Positions 10,819 through 22,887 of a stretch of DNA of 64,000 bases are shown piece by piece. The stretch lies in NCBI RefSeq assembly GCF_012489685.1, contig NC_080042.1, positions 51,140,066-51,204,065 of the forward strand, given 5' to 3'. The position numbers and the translations under genes were made by a program. The notes below the pieces were generated by a model. It was given only the letters and a program-made list of their open reading frames with translations, did no database searches and had not been told where the DNA came from. Numbering within the stretch: the stretch's first letter is position 1; each line of letters opens with the position of its first letter. The DNA comes from Lotus japonicus. Its lineage: Eukaryota; Streptophyta; Magnoliopsida; Fabales; Fabaceae.

Positions 10819-13800
10819 CTAGTTGAAAAGCTCTCCAACTTCCTTCTTCATTATTCCCTTAATCTGTATAGTAATTATGACAAAAAAATATGACAATGCT
10901 ATGTTAAACATGGATGATCAAACATGAAAACTAAAAAAAGAACAGGACAATGCTAGAATTGAAGAGAATAGTACCTGCTTAGCTGAAAGTCCAATATCCT
11001 TTAAATCATCAAGCTGTTATTGTGTCAAATATATAAACACATAGAATCAGTAACTAATTATGGTAGAGGAAAAAAACAGTACAAAATTTGATTAGAACGT
11101 AGTTCATACACTCTTAAATGGTTCTGGAGAGTCTTCTCGCAGCTCAAGTATGAAGGTTGCTCTCTTCTCTCCAATTCCCTTCAGTTTTTTCAAGTCTTCC
11201 CTATGAAGTCAGAAAATAAAAAATTTCAGAAAGTGAACAAGTGAGCATTCTCAAAGAAGGTACGAAATGCCGAGTCATTCAATGGTTGAAGCACAATTTC
11301 AGTTATTGTTTATCATATGAACATTTAATGAATTTTGATCATAATGATGATATACTTTTAATTTACTGTGCAACAAGTTTTTATTTGGGTATGCACTTTT
11401 TATTCAAATTAAACATGCATCGCGTCAATGTACCAAAAAAATAAAAAACATGCATTACTTACTTCTCAGCTGTGTTCAAAAACCTAAGGTATTCCTGGAC
11501 AAGAGAGTTCTGCAATTAAAAGAAATTGTTTGTTAAAAAACCCGAACTACACATAATAATTTTTTTTTGGTAATAGGATCAAACCTTCATTCCAGAACCA
11601 CGCATGCTGAATGTTTCCCAAGGACTTTTGGAATTCATCACATTATAATTAAAGCTCATATTCTGTTCAATTACAGGAGTTTTTGGTTCTTGAATATCAG
11701 CAGACATCTGATCTTCAACTGAAATACATTCCTTCTCCAGTATCTGTGTGCACAACGGAGTTGACGTATAAAGCATTTTGAGACTGTTGGAAAGTTCTCG
11801 CAGTTGAGAACTAATGGGTGGTGAACTGTCTCCATTTGCCACTAGGCTTCTGTTCTCCTTGTTTATGTTATCACCTGTAATAACAAAAGACAAATATGTT
11901 GATATGCATCATATGATTAGTCGAACAAATTATCTATCAAAAACTTCATTCAAATTTTACCTTCCTGAACTATTGACAATGCTTTAGAGTAAGTTCCAGC
12001 ATCAGAGGTATGTGTCTCTTGATGATCCTACAGAAACATACATGAAAAATATTGAGTGTTTTCTATATTTTTTTTTTGGAAAACCAAAAGGAAAGAGAAC
12101 ACAGTACGGGCAAGCCCATAACTAGAGTCACTTACAAACCAAAAGAGCAACAAAACAAGAAAGAGCAACAGAATTCAGAAAGACTAAGGGAAAAAACAAA
12201 AACAGCAAGCTTACAACTGCAATAGCTCCTAAAAATGCAGAAAAAAAAACACAATACAGTAAAACAGCAACAGATGAGGCGTAATACAGCTTCGCTAAAA
12301 CAGCTCCTTAAAGCCAAATGAAACAGTTATATTCCTATATGAACCATGCTAACATTTTGTTGGCAAAGAGGTGTTATGTTTTACAAAAGCCAAACTGAGA
12401 ACAGAAAAGGAAGAAAACAGAACTTTTGACAACATTAATAAAATTACCATTTCATTTTCCACTGGGGAATCAGATTCCACTTCACTGCTTGCGTTCAAAC
12501 ATGAGTTATCCTGCATAGAGTACAGTTATTAGTTCAAAGATGTCAGGTTTCAACTTTGTAAATATTTATGGTTGAGAGAAGGTCTCCTGAATAAATACAA
12601 ATTCTAAAAGATCCGGTCATTACATTATTACTATCATCTGAAAATGAGTTATCCTGCATAACACATTTGTCAAACTCCACAACAGAGCTGAGTTCGACTG
12701 GATCTCCAGCTTCTAATAATGAATTCTCCTGCATTAGATGTACCAATTGATGCATTGAGCCTTCCAATTTGTCTTTCAATAACAGCATAAGAAACTAATA
12801 AAAGATGCATATTACCAATAAAAGCTCTGGTGCTTTGGTAACATGGGCAGTGGAAACTTCCTGCAAAAGAAGAAAACTTGTCCATTAATGAAACCTCAGG
12901 CAAGGAATAGTTAGACACCTTTGTTATCTACCTCCATTGCGCTAAATTAATCAATAAGAAACAAATTCTTGAAATTCTTTACATTTTCCTGTATTAAAAT
13001 GAGTAAATACTTGGTAAAGCTGATCTAGTATTTATTCAATATTTAATTCCTCAGAGGAAAAAATTCCCTAATAGAACAGATATACATTATTGAGGGAGAT
13101 ATAGTTCTGATTTGTTTATCAACCTGACACATGGCTTCCAACTTTTAGCACAAGTTAGGCCAGACTAGTACTTATCCTCTTAGCTACATATTTTTTCTTG
13201 CCAACCCTCCCTTGGACTAAACAAAGAGAGTTGTTCCTTACATGTTCTTTTTTAAACAGACAGAAGAAAATATAGTACAAGGTAGAAGGAAAAAGATCTA
13301 TACCTTCTCAACTTTAGTAGAAGAATGACTGATTTCATCAAACAATTTCCTTTAATAAAAAAAAATAAAAATAAAAATCAATGTCATTTAAATAGATAAC
13401 AGTATGAAGCAATATACAATTTAACTTAATAAAGTATGTTCACTACAAACCTTCCTTTCACTGCAGACTTCAAACCAACAGTAGCTTTCTTTTCATTTAT
13501 TTGAGATCTGGAAATTTTCTTTGCTGTTGCAGAAACACTTTTGGCTAGCTGGTTCTTATGAGAAGTCACCATTTGTTTTGCGGAACTTCCAGTTTTTGTT
13601 GCAGAAACACTTTTGAGCATCTGGTTCTTACGAGAAGTCACCACTTGCTTTGCTGAAGTTCCAGTTTTCATTGTGGAACCTAAGGGTGTTTGGTTCTTTT
13701 GAGAAGTCACCACTTGCTTTGCTGAAGCTCCAGTTTTCATTGTGGGACCTAAGGGTGTCTGGTTTTTATGAGTAGTCACCACTTCCTTTGCTGAAGTTCC

Positions 13801-15898
13801 AGTTTTCATTGTGGAACCTAAGGGTGTCGGGTTCTTATGAGTAGTCACCACTTCCTTTGCTGAAGTTCCAGTTTTCATTGTGGAACCTAAGGGTGTCGGG
13901 TTCTTATGAGTAGTCACCACTTCCTTTGCTGAAGTTCCAGTTTTCATTGTGGAACCTAAGGGTGTCTGGTTCTTATGAGTAGTCACCACTTGCTTTGTTG
14001 AAGTTTCAGTTTTCATTGTGGAACCTAAGGGTGTCTGTTGGATCCATTGACATGACCGTGATGCTAAGCTTATCATGTAAATAGAGTCTTGGCAGAATGA
14101 TGGGCTCTAAAATTTTAGAAAAGAACCAAGTCAAAATTAAATTACTAATGCAAAGAATGTGAAAGGAATATTTGAACTTAAAGCAGTCATTTACCAAGCA
14201 GGAAACCAACAGAATTTTGCCCGTCCCCCTCAAACAATCCTGCAACATGCGTGTCAGTTTGCTTTCTCGATAGGGAACACGACTTTCATTTGTGCTCAAA
14301 GCATGACAAACATTCATAACAGCATAAATTGACTTGTTAATATTGTTAGTCTCAGCCAACCCAGAGATGTCACTACTTTTCTTTCTAGCATCTTCATAAC
14401 CTGGTAACAAAAGTATGAAACCGTTAGTCTAAATTTAAAATATTTCACGACGAGCCAGCCAAAACAAAAAAAATATAACTGGACATCTTTTACTTGACCT
14501 GCCATATCCACAAAATTCATTTTGCTCACAAGACCTTCTATGCTTTCATTCTGGGAAAAGACATACACAATTAATCCCATGTGGCTTCTACGAGCATACT
14601 CATACCCTTTCTTGGGGGCAGCCTTCAGTGCAGAGCATACAGTGCAATACAAATTCTGAAACTCTGCAATTGATTTTACAGGATTCTGCAAACAAAAGTG
14701 CATCACAAAGTCCCATATTACTTGTCTAGTGTCCATCCCTCTATCTATGAAAATTTCATGTTTTTTAGTTTCATAAACTGAGAATGACAAATAGTTTTTT
14801 ACCTGAGTAAGTCCTTTAAACTGAATTCTTCCACGACCTTCAAATATCGAAATTGGTGGTTGTTCTGGGTTTATTAAATCAATAGCATGATCCTGATGAT
14901 CAACCTCATAGAAAGAAACAGCTATAGATTTCCCATTTTTCTCAGCGATTGAAAGAAACTCAACCATAGCCAACACAGCCAGACCCGGAGTTTCAGTAGA
15001 GCCCTTCAAAAATAAAAGGATAATAATCAGCATAAAAACATGATTTCATACAAAACAATCAACATAGTTCACAAACTATCTCTTCCCTCCCAACAGAATT
15101 TCAAGCATTTAGTTGAGTCAAACCTGAATTAGGTGGGTCTTTCCACTCCCTCTAGCTCCATGAGCAATAACAGTACTGCTATGACCTTCAAAAACTGCTG
15201 AAACAAGAGGCTTCACCTCCCTTGTATATATCATTTCATTATCTTCATGTTCCTTATAGCAATAATCCACCGAATATCGACTGCACAATGAAAATTAAGT
15301 AGACTAATAACCATCACCCCGCTAAAACAATATGTATAACAAGAATCCGGGCAAAAAAATCCATGGCTTAGTAGCTAGCTTACTACCTAGCAACAAGTTA
15401 TCATCAAATATAGACCTACAGCAGAATTATCCATGATGATTTATTAAAACAAAGGAGTAAATAAAATCCAACCTTTCCAAACCCCCAAAAATGTGAAATT
15501 TCAAGATGTACAGAACACCCTAAATCCCTAATTTAATCCTCCATTAGGTTTTGATAACAGATTTTTCCTTCCTAAGAACTAGGGCTGCATTCATATGAAA
15601 TTTCCACTACAACAACAGTATATAACTTAATTCTTCGCTACTGAGATGAATTAGCATTACAATTGAGCTATGGCTCGTGAAAATTCAAATTCCGTTTACA
15701 CAAAACCCAAAATTAAGAACCTCAAAGAAACGGACCGTACCTAGAAGACTGTTTTCCGAAGGAGATGGTGACATCCTCCGACGATTCCCGGTTCACGGAT
15801 ACCCAATCCACTGCTCCGGAATTCGCATCAGGACTCGAAAAACCCCGAATTTTGGCGACGACACGAACCTTCCGATGATCGAATTGGGTCGAAGCCAT
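10819..15898 (-). CDS. KIN10C: Kinesin-like motor protein, KIN-10 family (closest to KIN-10C), 16 exons
   Basis: Microtubule motor of about 800 residues, probably acting in the spindle or phragmoplast. Exons (5' to 3'): 15741-15898, 15124-15280, 14803-15003, 14499-14685, 14195-14400, 13451-14106, 13304-13349, 12816-12860, 12624-12728, 12448-12510, 11961-12027, 11585-11874, 11463-11509, 11110-11200, 10975-11013, 10819-10863. All introns are GT-AG and the total, 2403 bp, keeps one frame, which strongly supports the model. The motor spans about residues 1-325: P-loop GARGSGKT (94-101), ARRSH in place of SSRSH, VDMAGYED switch II (from about 231), and YRESKLTRML. Residues 327 to about 490 are 23-residue tandem repeats. 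The C-terminus has a helix-hairpin-helix-like LKGIGEKRA segment. The ATG is the first in frame, just before RKVRVVAKIRGF. The KIN-10C name rests on remembered similarity. Confidence 0.9.
12067..12315 (-). mobile_element. Probable LINE 3' end in a kinesin intron
   Basis: Within the intron between exons 10 and 11, a poly-T start at about 12067 leads into sequence that on the minus strand reads like a LINE 3' UTR ending in TTTTGGTTTTCC plus A-run. It contains no recognisable protein and I found no target duplication. It could also be ordinary intron sequence. Confidence 0.35.
13555..14037 (-). repeat. 69-bp coding minisatellite in the kinesin gene
   Basis: Six 23-residue units of the form (Q/P)TPLGSTMKTGTSAK(E/Q)VVT are followed by a diverged 24-residue unit starting QMLKS, all in frame within exon 6. 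Units 3 and 4 are nearly identical in nucleotides, pointing to recent unequal exchange or slippage. The diverged unit lies at the C-terminal side and is probably the oldest. Confidence 0.95.
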
Positions 15899-16031
15899 TG
15901 AGGTGAAGCCTTCAGTTTCGATCTGGAAATTCGAAATACGAGAGAACGACGAAGGCGAAGAAGAATCAAGAGAGAGAAGTGAAGTGAAGAAGAAAAAGGA
16001 AAAGCAGAATGGCCAGATGATGAATATCTCC

Positions 16032-16042
16032 TAGCCGTTAGA
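16032..16042 (-). promoter_or_regulatory. MSA-type mitosis-specific element upstream of the kinesin
   Basis: TCTAACGGCTA on the gene's strand is an exact match to the MSA consensus (T/C)C(T/C)AACGG(T/C)(T/C)A, the binding site of three-repeat MYB (MYB3R) factors at G2/M. It lies about 135 bp before the ATG, where a proximal promoter is expected. Function is inferred from the motif and the kinesin product. Confidence 0.55.
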
Positions 16043-16172
16043 ACACGACGCGATATTTCAAAACCTTTCCGCTAACGCTCCTTATTTGTTATTATTATTT
16101 TTCTTTGTTTGAAATGGAAATTTTGTTTTATAAAACCCTTCTAAGACACGCTATCTTCTCCAAATTAAAATA

Positions 16173-16707
16173 GGCTTAATTACAACTTTGGTCCCCGATG
16201 TTTACCAATGCCACGATTTTGGTCCCCCACCTAATTTAATTACATGGATGGTCCCCGGCGTTGTAGGTCGTGTGCAACGTTAGTCCTACCGTTTATTTCT
16301 TAATGGAGGAGGCTTACGTGGACGTCTAGTTGGAGAGAAAAAAGAGATCTGAGAAGAGAGGGAAGCACATGAGTATCACGTGAACTCACGTGAACCTTAT
16401 ATGAACTCATTATACCTAAATCTGAAACCCTAGGGATCTAAATCGCGTTACCTTCTTCGTTCCAGGGAGGTCAGGGGTTTGGGTATAATGGGTTCAGATA
16501 AGGGTCACGTGATACTCACGTGCTTCCCTCTCTCCTCATACCTCATTTCTCTCTCTAACTGGACGTCCACGTAAACCTCCTCCATTAAGAAATAAACGGT
16601 AGGACTAACGTTGCACACGACCTACAACGTCGGGGACCATCCATGTAATTAAACTAGGTGGGGGACCAAAATCGTGGCATTGGTAAACGTCGGGGACCAA
16701 AGTTGCA
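16173..16707. mobile_element. Foldback element (MULE-like TIR), about 535 bp
   Basis: The left arm starts GGCTTAATTACAACTTTGGTCCCC-like at 16173. It is mirrored by the right arm ending CGGGGACCAAAGTTGCAA at 16707. The arms run inward for roughly 250 bp with high complementarity, leaving only a few tens of bases as a loop around 16430-16475. The right tip lacks the last nine or so bases and I find no target duplication. TIRs of this kind are common in legume Mutator-like nonautonomous elements. Confidence 0.75.
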
Positions 16708-16884
16708 AGAGTTTTAACAGCTCCTCTATTAATCTCACACCCTCCTTTTTGCACTAAAATGACTCAACTACCCTTACAATTTAATTTTATTTCAAACATA
16801 TCTCTTTTCCTAGCTTATCACCATCATCATCTTTGTTTGTCGCATCACCCTTCACCTTCACACTCATCTTATGATTTTTTTCGC

Positions 16885-17465
16885 TGCTACGTTTCACACT
16901 TAATATGTGTGAAAACATTTCACATTTTGTAAGTGTGAGCTGAGGTATGTCCATTCTCTCTTCATCTTCTTCCTTTCGTTTTGTATTTCACATTCTTGAG
17001 TGTGAAATGAAAATTTTAAAAATAAAATATTAAAAATTGAAAATAAAATTCTCAACAGTTGGTTCATTCACACTCTTGAGTGTGAAATTAAATCGTGTTT
17101 CACACTCTTGAGTGTGAATCACAAGTGTTTTACAGAAGGTCAAGCTCAAGTTTCCTAGACACAGAACCGGAACAGTTTCACACCCTTGAGTGTGAAATTA
17201 AATTGTGTCTCACACTCTTGAATATGCATTACAAGTGATTTACAAAAGGTCAAGATCTAGTTTCTTGGACATCAAAGCAACTAGGCATCAATTCCACACT
17301 CTTGAGTGTGAAATTTAATTGTGTTTCACACTCTTAAGTCTGAAATGAAAATTTTAAAAAATAAAATATTTAAAATTGAAAATAAAAATTTCAACCGTTG
17401 GTCCATTCACACTCTTGAGTGTGAAACTAAATTGTGTTTCACACCCTTGAGTGCGAAACACAATT
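16885..17465. repeat. Array of short hairpin repeats (TTCACACTC-TT-GAGTGTGAA)
   Basis: The stem CACACTC/GAGTGTG around a two-base centre occurs about ten times, near 16889, 16986, 17067, 17098, 17176, 17206, 17291, 17322, 17404 and 17436. From 17067 on they come in pairs about 31 bp apart, repeated every 109-115 bp. Between pairs a phrase with TTTACAGAAGGTCAAG also recurs. The array ends where the gypsy gag relic begins. Confidence 0.85.
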
Positions 17466-17486
17466 GTATGAATCGAGATATGTTCA

Positions 17487-18955
17487 TTCTCTCTTCACCG
17501 TCGAAGAGGGTGAGAGGGAAGTTAATCCATTGCGGGTGGCAGTAGACAAAACCAAGTGGTGTGAGTATCATCGCTCGGCGGGCCACGACATCGGTGACTG
17601 CTTTACGTTGAAAAGTGAGATTGAGAGGCTGATCAGGGCGGGACGCTCGCAAATGAATGATCGCAGCGATCGCTGGCAGGGCGAGCGCCAACAGGGGAAT
17701 CACTACAAGGGCAACAGCCAGCAGGATGATCGCAGGCGGGATGACCGTCGCCAGACACCAACAGCGGACAAGAATGAGACATTGGCGACAAGGAAGAAAG
17801 GAGCCGAAGAAACCTTCAACAAGTATCTCGAACTGCCGGTTGGGACGATCAATACAATTGCAAGGGGCTTCGGTGGAGGCAGCAACACACAAGCCGCGAG
17901 ACACAGGCATGTTAGGGCGGTGAGTTCAGTACAAGAGATTTCAATTCCATTTGGCTTTCAACACCTGGACATAGTGATATCATCGGCGGACTTTGAAGGA
18001 ATTAAGATACTTAAGGACGATCCCGTGGTGGTAATGGTAAGGATCAACAATTACAATGTGTGAAGAGTGCTTTTAGATCGGAGTAGTTCTGCGGATATCA
18101 TCTATGGAGACGCATTTGATAAATTGGGGTTAACAGATCAAGACCTGATGCCATATTCCGGGACTTTGGTAGGCTTTTCGGGGGAACAGGTCTGGGTGCG
18201 CGGCTACTTGGATTTGGACACATTTTTTGGCGTTGATGAGGACGCAAAGCTCTTGCGCGTAAGGTATTTGGTTTTGCAGGTAGTGGCGTCGTACAATGTC
18301 TTCATTGATCGGAACACGCTGAACCTCCTCTGCGTAGTGATATCAACAGCCCACCTGGCGGTGAAATACCCGCTGACCTGCGGGAAGGTAGGAAAGATCG
18401 CGGTAGATCAACGGCGGGCGAAGGAATGTTACAACAACTGCAGGAGCTTATATCGGAAGAAGGGAGCTGGCGCCAGTCATAGAGGTCACGAGATTGAGAT
18501 TTTGGAAGGCGATCAGGATCAACGGAGCGTCCAGGGCCAGGGTCAGAGCGGCGCGAGAAGACAGGGACGGTGGATCAGTGAAAGGTGTGGGGGACCAAGA
18601 AGGAACAAATCAGGAAAGGCTAGATGGCAGGTCAAGGAAAGATGGGCAATTTACTGATTCTCATGCTGAGGAGCGATGGGCAAACTTGATTGGGAACCTG
18701 GAAATGTATAAATTCAGTAGGGGAGTACTGGCGATTGAGCCCAAGCTCACAGTTGATCAGGAAAGGCGCTTGGAGAAGTTGGTAGAAGCCAATTTTGACC
18801 TCTTCAATTGGAGTGAAAAGGACGCAGTATTCTGGAGGTTTCCCAGGTTCAAAAGGCCACCCCTTTTGGGCATGCGTCAGGAAGGAGGTGGAGAGAAGTG
18901 GGCAGTGCTACAGTGTGCGGTTCAGTTGAAGCTACAGCGAAGCCGTGGCGAGTAA
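17487..18955 (+). pseudogene. Gypsy gag-protease relic with start of reverse transcriptase
   Basis: The zinc-knuckle-like segment KWCEYHRSAGHDIGDCFTLK (about 17553-17612) is typical of Tat-group Gag. The aspartic protease region starts at 18067 with LLDRSSSADIIYG, where the family usually has D(Q/G)(G)SSADI. A TGA at 18061-18063 interrupts the frame between NNYNV and RVLL, and a later frameshift lies near 18490-18500. The last recognisable block, ERRLEKLVEANFDLFNWSEKD, is the N-terminal edge of reverse transcriptase. Reverse transcriptase proper, RNase H and integrase are gone. Confidence 0.75.
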
Positions 18956-20112
18956 AGAAAATTGGGAAAAGTTGATCAATCCCAAGGCGAGCCGAAGACT
19001 GAAGAGGAACGATGCCAAGCGCGTCGCCGCAAGAACAAAGGAAAAGAGAAGGTGGAGTGTTGGAAACCAGTGGGGACCGCAAATTTCAAACCTTCAAAGG
19101 AGGCCCGGTACGTCAAGCGAGGGAACAAGCTAGGCAAGGGCCCATTCTACCACAGAGTGGCCGAGCGGGGCGATCGGCCTCGCAGAAGTGAAGAATGGGT
19201 GGCGAGCACGTCGGGGCTGAAAGACGAGGTGCTTGGTGTGGTACTCTAATCAGAAGGGACGACTACAGGAAAGGCAGAGCAAGCGCAGAGCAGGAGCAAT
19301 GGCATGGCGGGAAGGAGCAAAAAATTAGGACAAAAAATAAAGATGTACTCTTTTTCTCCATCGCGAGAGTTTGTTAATGAGGCATCCCTCAATAAATGTA
19401 AAAACTCTTTTTACGATCAAATATAAAATGATATTCTCAGCAATACTCCTAACTCACAACTGAATTGTAACAGTTGCTCGGTGGGAAAAATTCCCTGATG
19501 GTGGCGATCCCAACACGACCTTGATGTCTGGGGATCGCTCTGGAAAGTCCGGCGCAACCGTTGCTACCCGTCGACGACGTGTGCGGATAAGATTCTTATC
19601 CCAAAAGCCTCCCCGAAATATAGGCGAGCATTTCTAACTAGGCTAAGCCTTGGGCAACCCACATGGCCATTGGGACCCAAGCCACCATAAGCCCTTGCCA
19701 AGCAAAACTGGCAAGGCCACACCTGATCTTACGGGAAAAGCGTGTGAACAAAGCCTCGATTCAAAACTGGGCAAAAGTCCTAGTTAAACCGGCACACCCT
19801 CAAAGTCGTTGAACGTAATCCAGACTTAAATTGAAAACAAATGCAGAATTGAACATGGCAAGACGATAAGAAAAAGAAGACAAAATGAGTCGCAACAAAT
19901 TTTCGTTAGCAGCCAGCCTCGCCGGGCGGTCATAATTACAACAAGCGATAAGGGAAAATAAATACAAGTAGTCAGACTGAATTGATATCTTCTTTTTCTC
20001 TTTCATTTTCAGCAGCCAGGAAGTACTTCGCGTTAAAGCCTAGGGGGTCATTTGGGCCAACCTGACCCCCGCGAGTGACTCTCTTGAAGGCCCCCATCTC
20101 GCTAAGGTCCAA
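18956..20112. other. Noncoding remainder of the Tat element
   Basis: 18956-19250 has lysine/arginine-rich frames that may be scrambled 3' pol. From 19340 there is a conserved-looking noncoding stretch with GAGAGTTTGTTAATGAGGCATCCCTC. 19480-19800 is GC-richer and noncoding. I assign no gene here. Confidence 0.4.
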
Positions 20113-22010
20113 CTATTTGTAGAGGTGCAAGACTTGGGCCTTCGCAAGAAAGAAGCCACGACCACGATCTTCCACGGCTTTAGCAATAGCTTCAATCTTC
20201 AGCCTCGTTTCAAGGGCTTTGACATCGGAGGATACCTGGGCCTCCACCTCCGCGATAGCTTTGTTTTTAGCCTCTATCTGGGCTCTCGTTGTGTCGAGGG
20301 CCTCGCTCGACGACACTAGTTCGCCGCGCAGGAACGCAAGCTCTTTATCCTTGGCGATGCAAGCTTCCCTACCCGGATCGATCGCTTGGGCCCGAGCGTC
20401 CAACTCCTTCTGTATATCGTCAAGTTCATCTTCCAATTCTTCAACTCTCCCCTCGCAGGTGGACAAGTCAGACTCGCGTTCACACATTTCGATTCCCAAT
20501 TTGTTCAGCTTGATCACCTTGTCCGCCACCTGGGCTAACAGTCTGTCACGCTCGCCATACGCTTCGAGCGTGGCAGTGCGGTTTCCCTCCGCTTTTTGGC
20601 AAAGCTCTTCAACCTCAGCGGCGGTAGTCAAATCTTTGGAGAACTTAGCGAACAGGCAGCCAGCGCGAAGAAGGCTCAAGACGGCTTCTTGAGCCACGCC
20701 ATCAAGATCAGGATCTTCTGCCTTCTTCGAATTCCCAAAGAAAGGATCGGTCAACATAAAGTCGACAAGGGTAAGTTGGCGATCCACCGTGGGACCTTCT
20801 TTTTCCTCGGCGTCCAAGTGTTCGGGGGCGGGGAAAGAGTGACAAGGGGAAGGCGGGGGTGACGGCAGAATGACAGGAACCTGATCCTCATCATGACAGC
20901 TCATTGAACGAGCGGGGGAGGCCCGAGATGAGCTCACCCCAACTTGTTGAGTCGAATGTTCAGATATAGGGACTGGTTGAGGGGCGACGGTAGTGGTGCC
21001 CTCGGGTGCAGGTTGGCTGGCGTTGGTCTCCTCAGGGGCAGAAGGTGCATTCGCCCCGCCTTCAGGACTCGAGGAGCTCCCAGCAACCGGGGTCTTGGCG
21101 GGAAACGATGGTCTCGCCAGATTTGGGCTTTTTGGATTTTTTTGTTTTCTTTTTCGCCAAGGGGGCGACGGTCCTGTCTTCTCCATCCAATGCTGGTTCG
21201 CCAGATTCAACTTTTTTGGATTTTCGGGGTTTCTTCTTCGGTGGAAGGAGGACAGTCTCGCCGGCGGTGCTCGACGCTGGCTCACAGTCTCGCCAGCAGT
21301 GCCCGGCGCTGGCCCACCAGATAAAGTCTCTTTGGATTCCTTGGTTTTCTTTTTTGGTGAGGGGGCGACGGCCCCGTCGTCAGCGTCCGAAGCGGCGGCG
21401 CGTTTTCTCTTCCCCCCATCGGTGTTGAAAACGAGAGGAAATTTAATCACCTTGGCGGCAAGGGCATTTTTCAGTTCAGCCTTGGTGAACTTCATTTCCT
21501 CTAAGAACAAAAGGAGATATGCACAACAAGTGTTAGCAAGAGATACAGTAGAAAAAACATGACGGTGCGATGTAAAGAGGGGGTAGGCGGGGATTCAACC
21601 TAGGAGTGGACCAAGGGTGTTTTCGCGAGCGGCCTCCAGCAGTTGCGAGCACTCGAGAATGGGAAGCTTGGCAAAGAAGCTGAGGATGATTTTGTCTTCA
21701 TCGCTCAGCGACGTGTCCGAGGGCGGCGGAACGACGCGGGGGGCTTTAGTCCAGTAAAAGGGAAACTGGGCAGTCCCATCCCGTAGAGTGAAAACTTCAG
21801 GGTATGTGTGATGCACAACCACAGGAAAGTACCGACGTCCGGGGCAACATCTTGACATTGCTTTTGTATGGGCGAAGGCGCTGTCGACCTGTGCGGGATT
21901 TTAGAGAGACCCAGCCCTGAGCCTTCAGGGACTTTGGCTCCACGGCGTAGAAGTAGAAGAAGTGGGAAACCCTCAACTCGAGGCCGACGGCGTCGCACAG
22001 TATCTCAAAA
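20113..22010 (-). pseudogene. 3' part of the Tat antisense ORF (putative gypsy-type transposon protein)
   Basis: Antisense to gag-pol. Exon part 1 (22010-21600) reads FEILCDAVGLELRVSHFFYFY and is joined by a 99-bp GT-AG intron (21599-21501) to a long exon (21500-20113). Across the splice the product reads GPLLEEMKFTKAELKN. The long exon encodes a low-complexity basic/proline-serine region, then an acidic, Glu/Ala-rich probable coiled coil. A frameshift near 21845 breaks the first exon. The N-terminal domain matches what I know as the Transposase_28/putative gypsy-type transposon family, whose function is unknown. Confidence 0.7.
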
Positions 22011-22887
22011 TGTAACGCCATGATTTCTCGAGGGTCACTTTAGTAACCTTTTCAAAAATGTGAGTGAGTTTTAGCCGTAATAAAAACCTTTTTGGAACAT
22101 AGCTTAACAAAAAGAAGTAGTAACATGAGCAAAGGGACTGAATAATTTCATTTTATTAATAAAAGTTTCGGAAGTGTACAATGGTTCTTTCGAATTAAAA
22201 CATAATTATTAAACTAGTGTTCAACCGCCCCTGATCCAGCACCACAAGAAGGTCTCTAGGTTAGGTCTTGGCTCACTCCCAAGAACAGACTCAATTATCA
22301 CACCCAATACCCGACTCATAATCCACGTGTCCCCAAGGCCTCATCCCACGCTCGCATCACATCATCTCACATCTTTTGCTCTCGCTGATTCCATAGGTGA
22401 ACCATCAGTCACGCGTCGATGTCCCAAGCCTTGTCGTCGTCCACGTCAAGCAGGTATAGGGCCGCATCTTGACTGATCACACGCATGCTCGTTGTCTAGG
22501 CATTAAGCGCCCCAAATAACAAACAACAAACAACAAACAAGCAAGGGTCAACTTCTAACACACATATCATAAGTAGGGTATACTACCCTAGCAATCACAA
22601 GTTCTTCACTAAACTAACATTCACAAGTAAGGGAACTGTATTCAGCTCTAGATTCACAAGTATGGGGAACTAACTCATAGCTCCAAGTTATAGTTAGTCC
22701 ATGCTCGTATGCATACAAACGTTTTGGATATCCATTCAGCCGATCCCTCATGGAAAGGCAGGACAAATACGACTCCACGATCGGGGTCGACTCTCAGCCA
22801 ACGCACCGCTGTCCCACAGCTCCACGATCGGGGTTAGCCCTCGCTAACGCACTGTCGTTTCACGTTTGTCCTCGTTCAGGTCCATCC

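Noticed and set aside
17407..17910. Minus-strand open frame of 167 codons over the gag region
   Set aside because: It is the reverse complement of a recognisable gag sequence and has no independent domain.
20219..21562. Plus-strand open frames of 126-189 codons across the antisense ORF
   Set aside because: They oppose a frame with recognisable domains and a working intron; GC-rich shadows.
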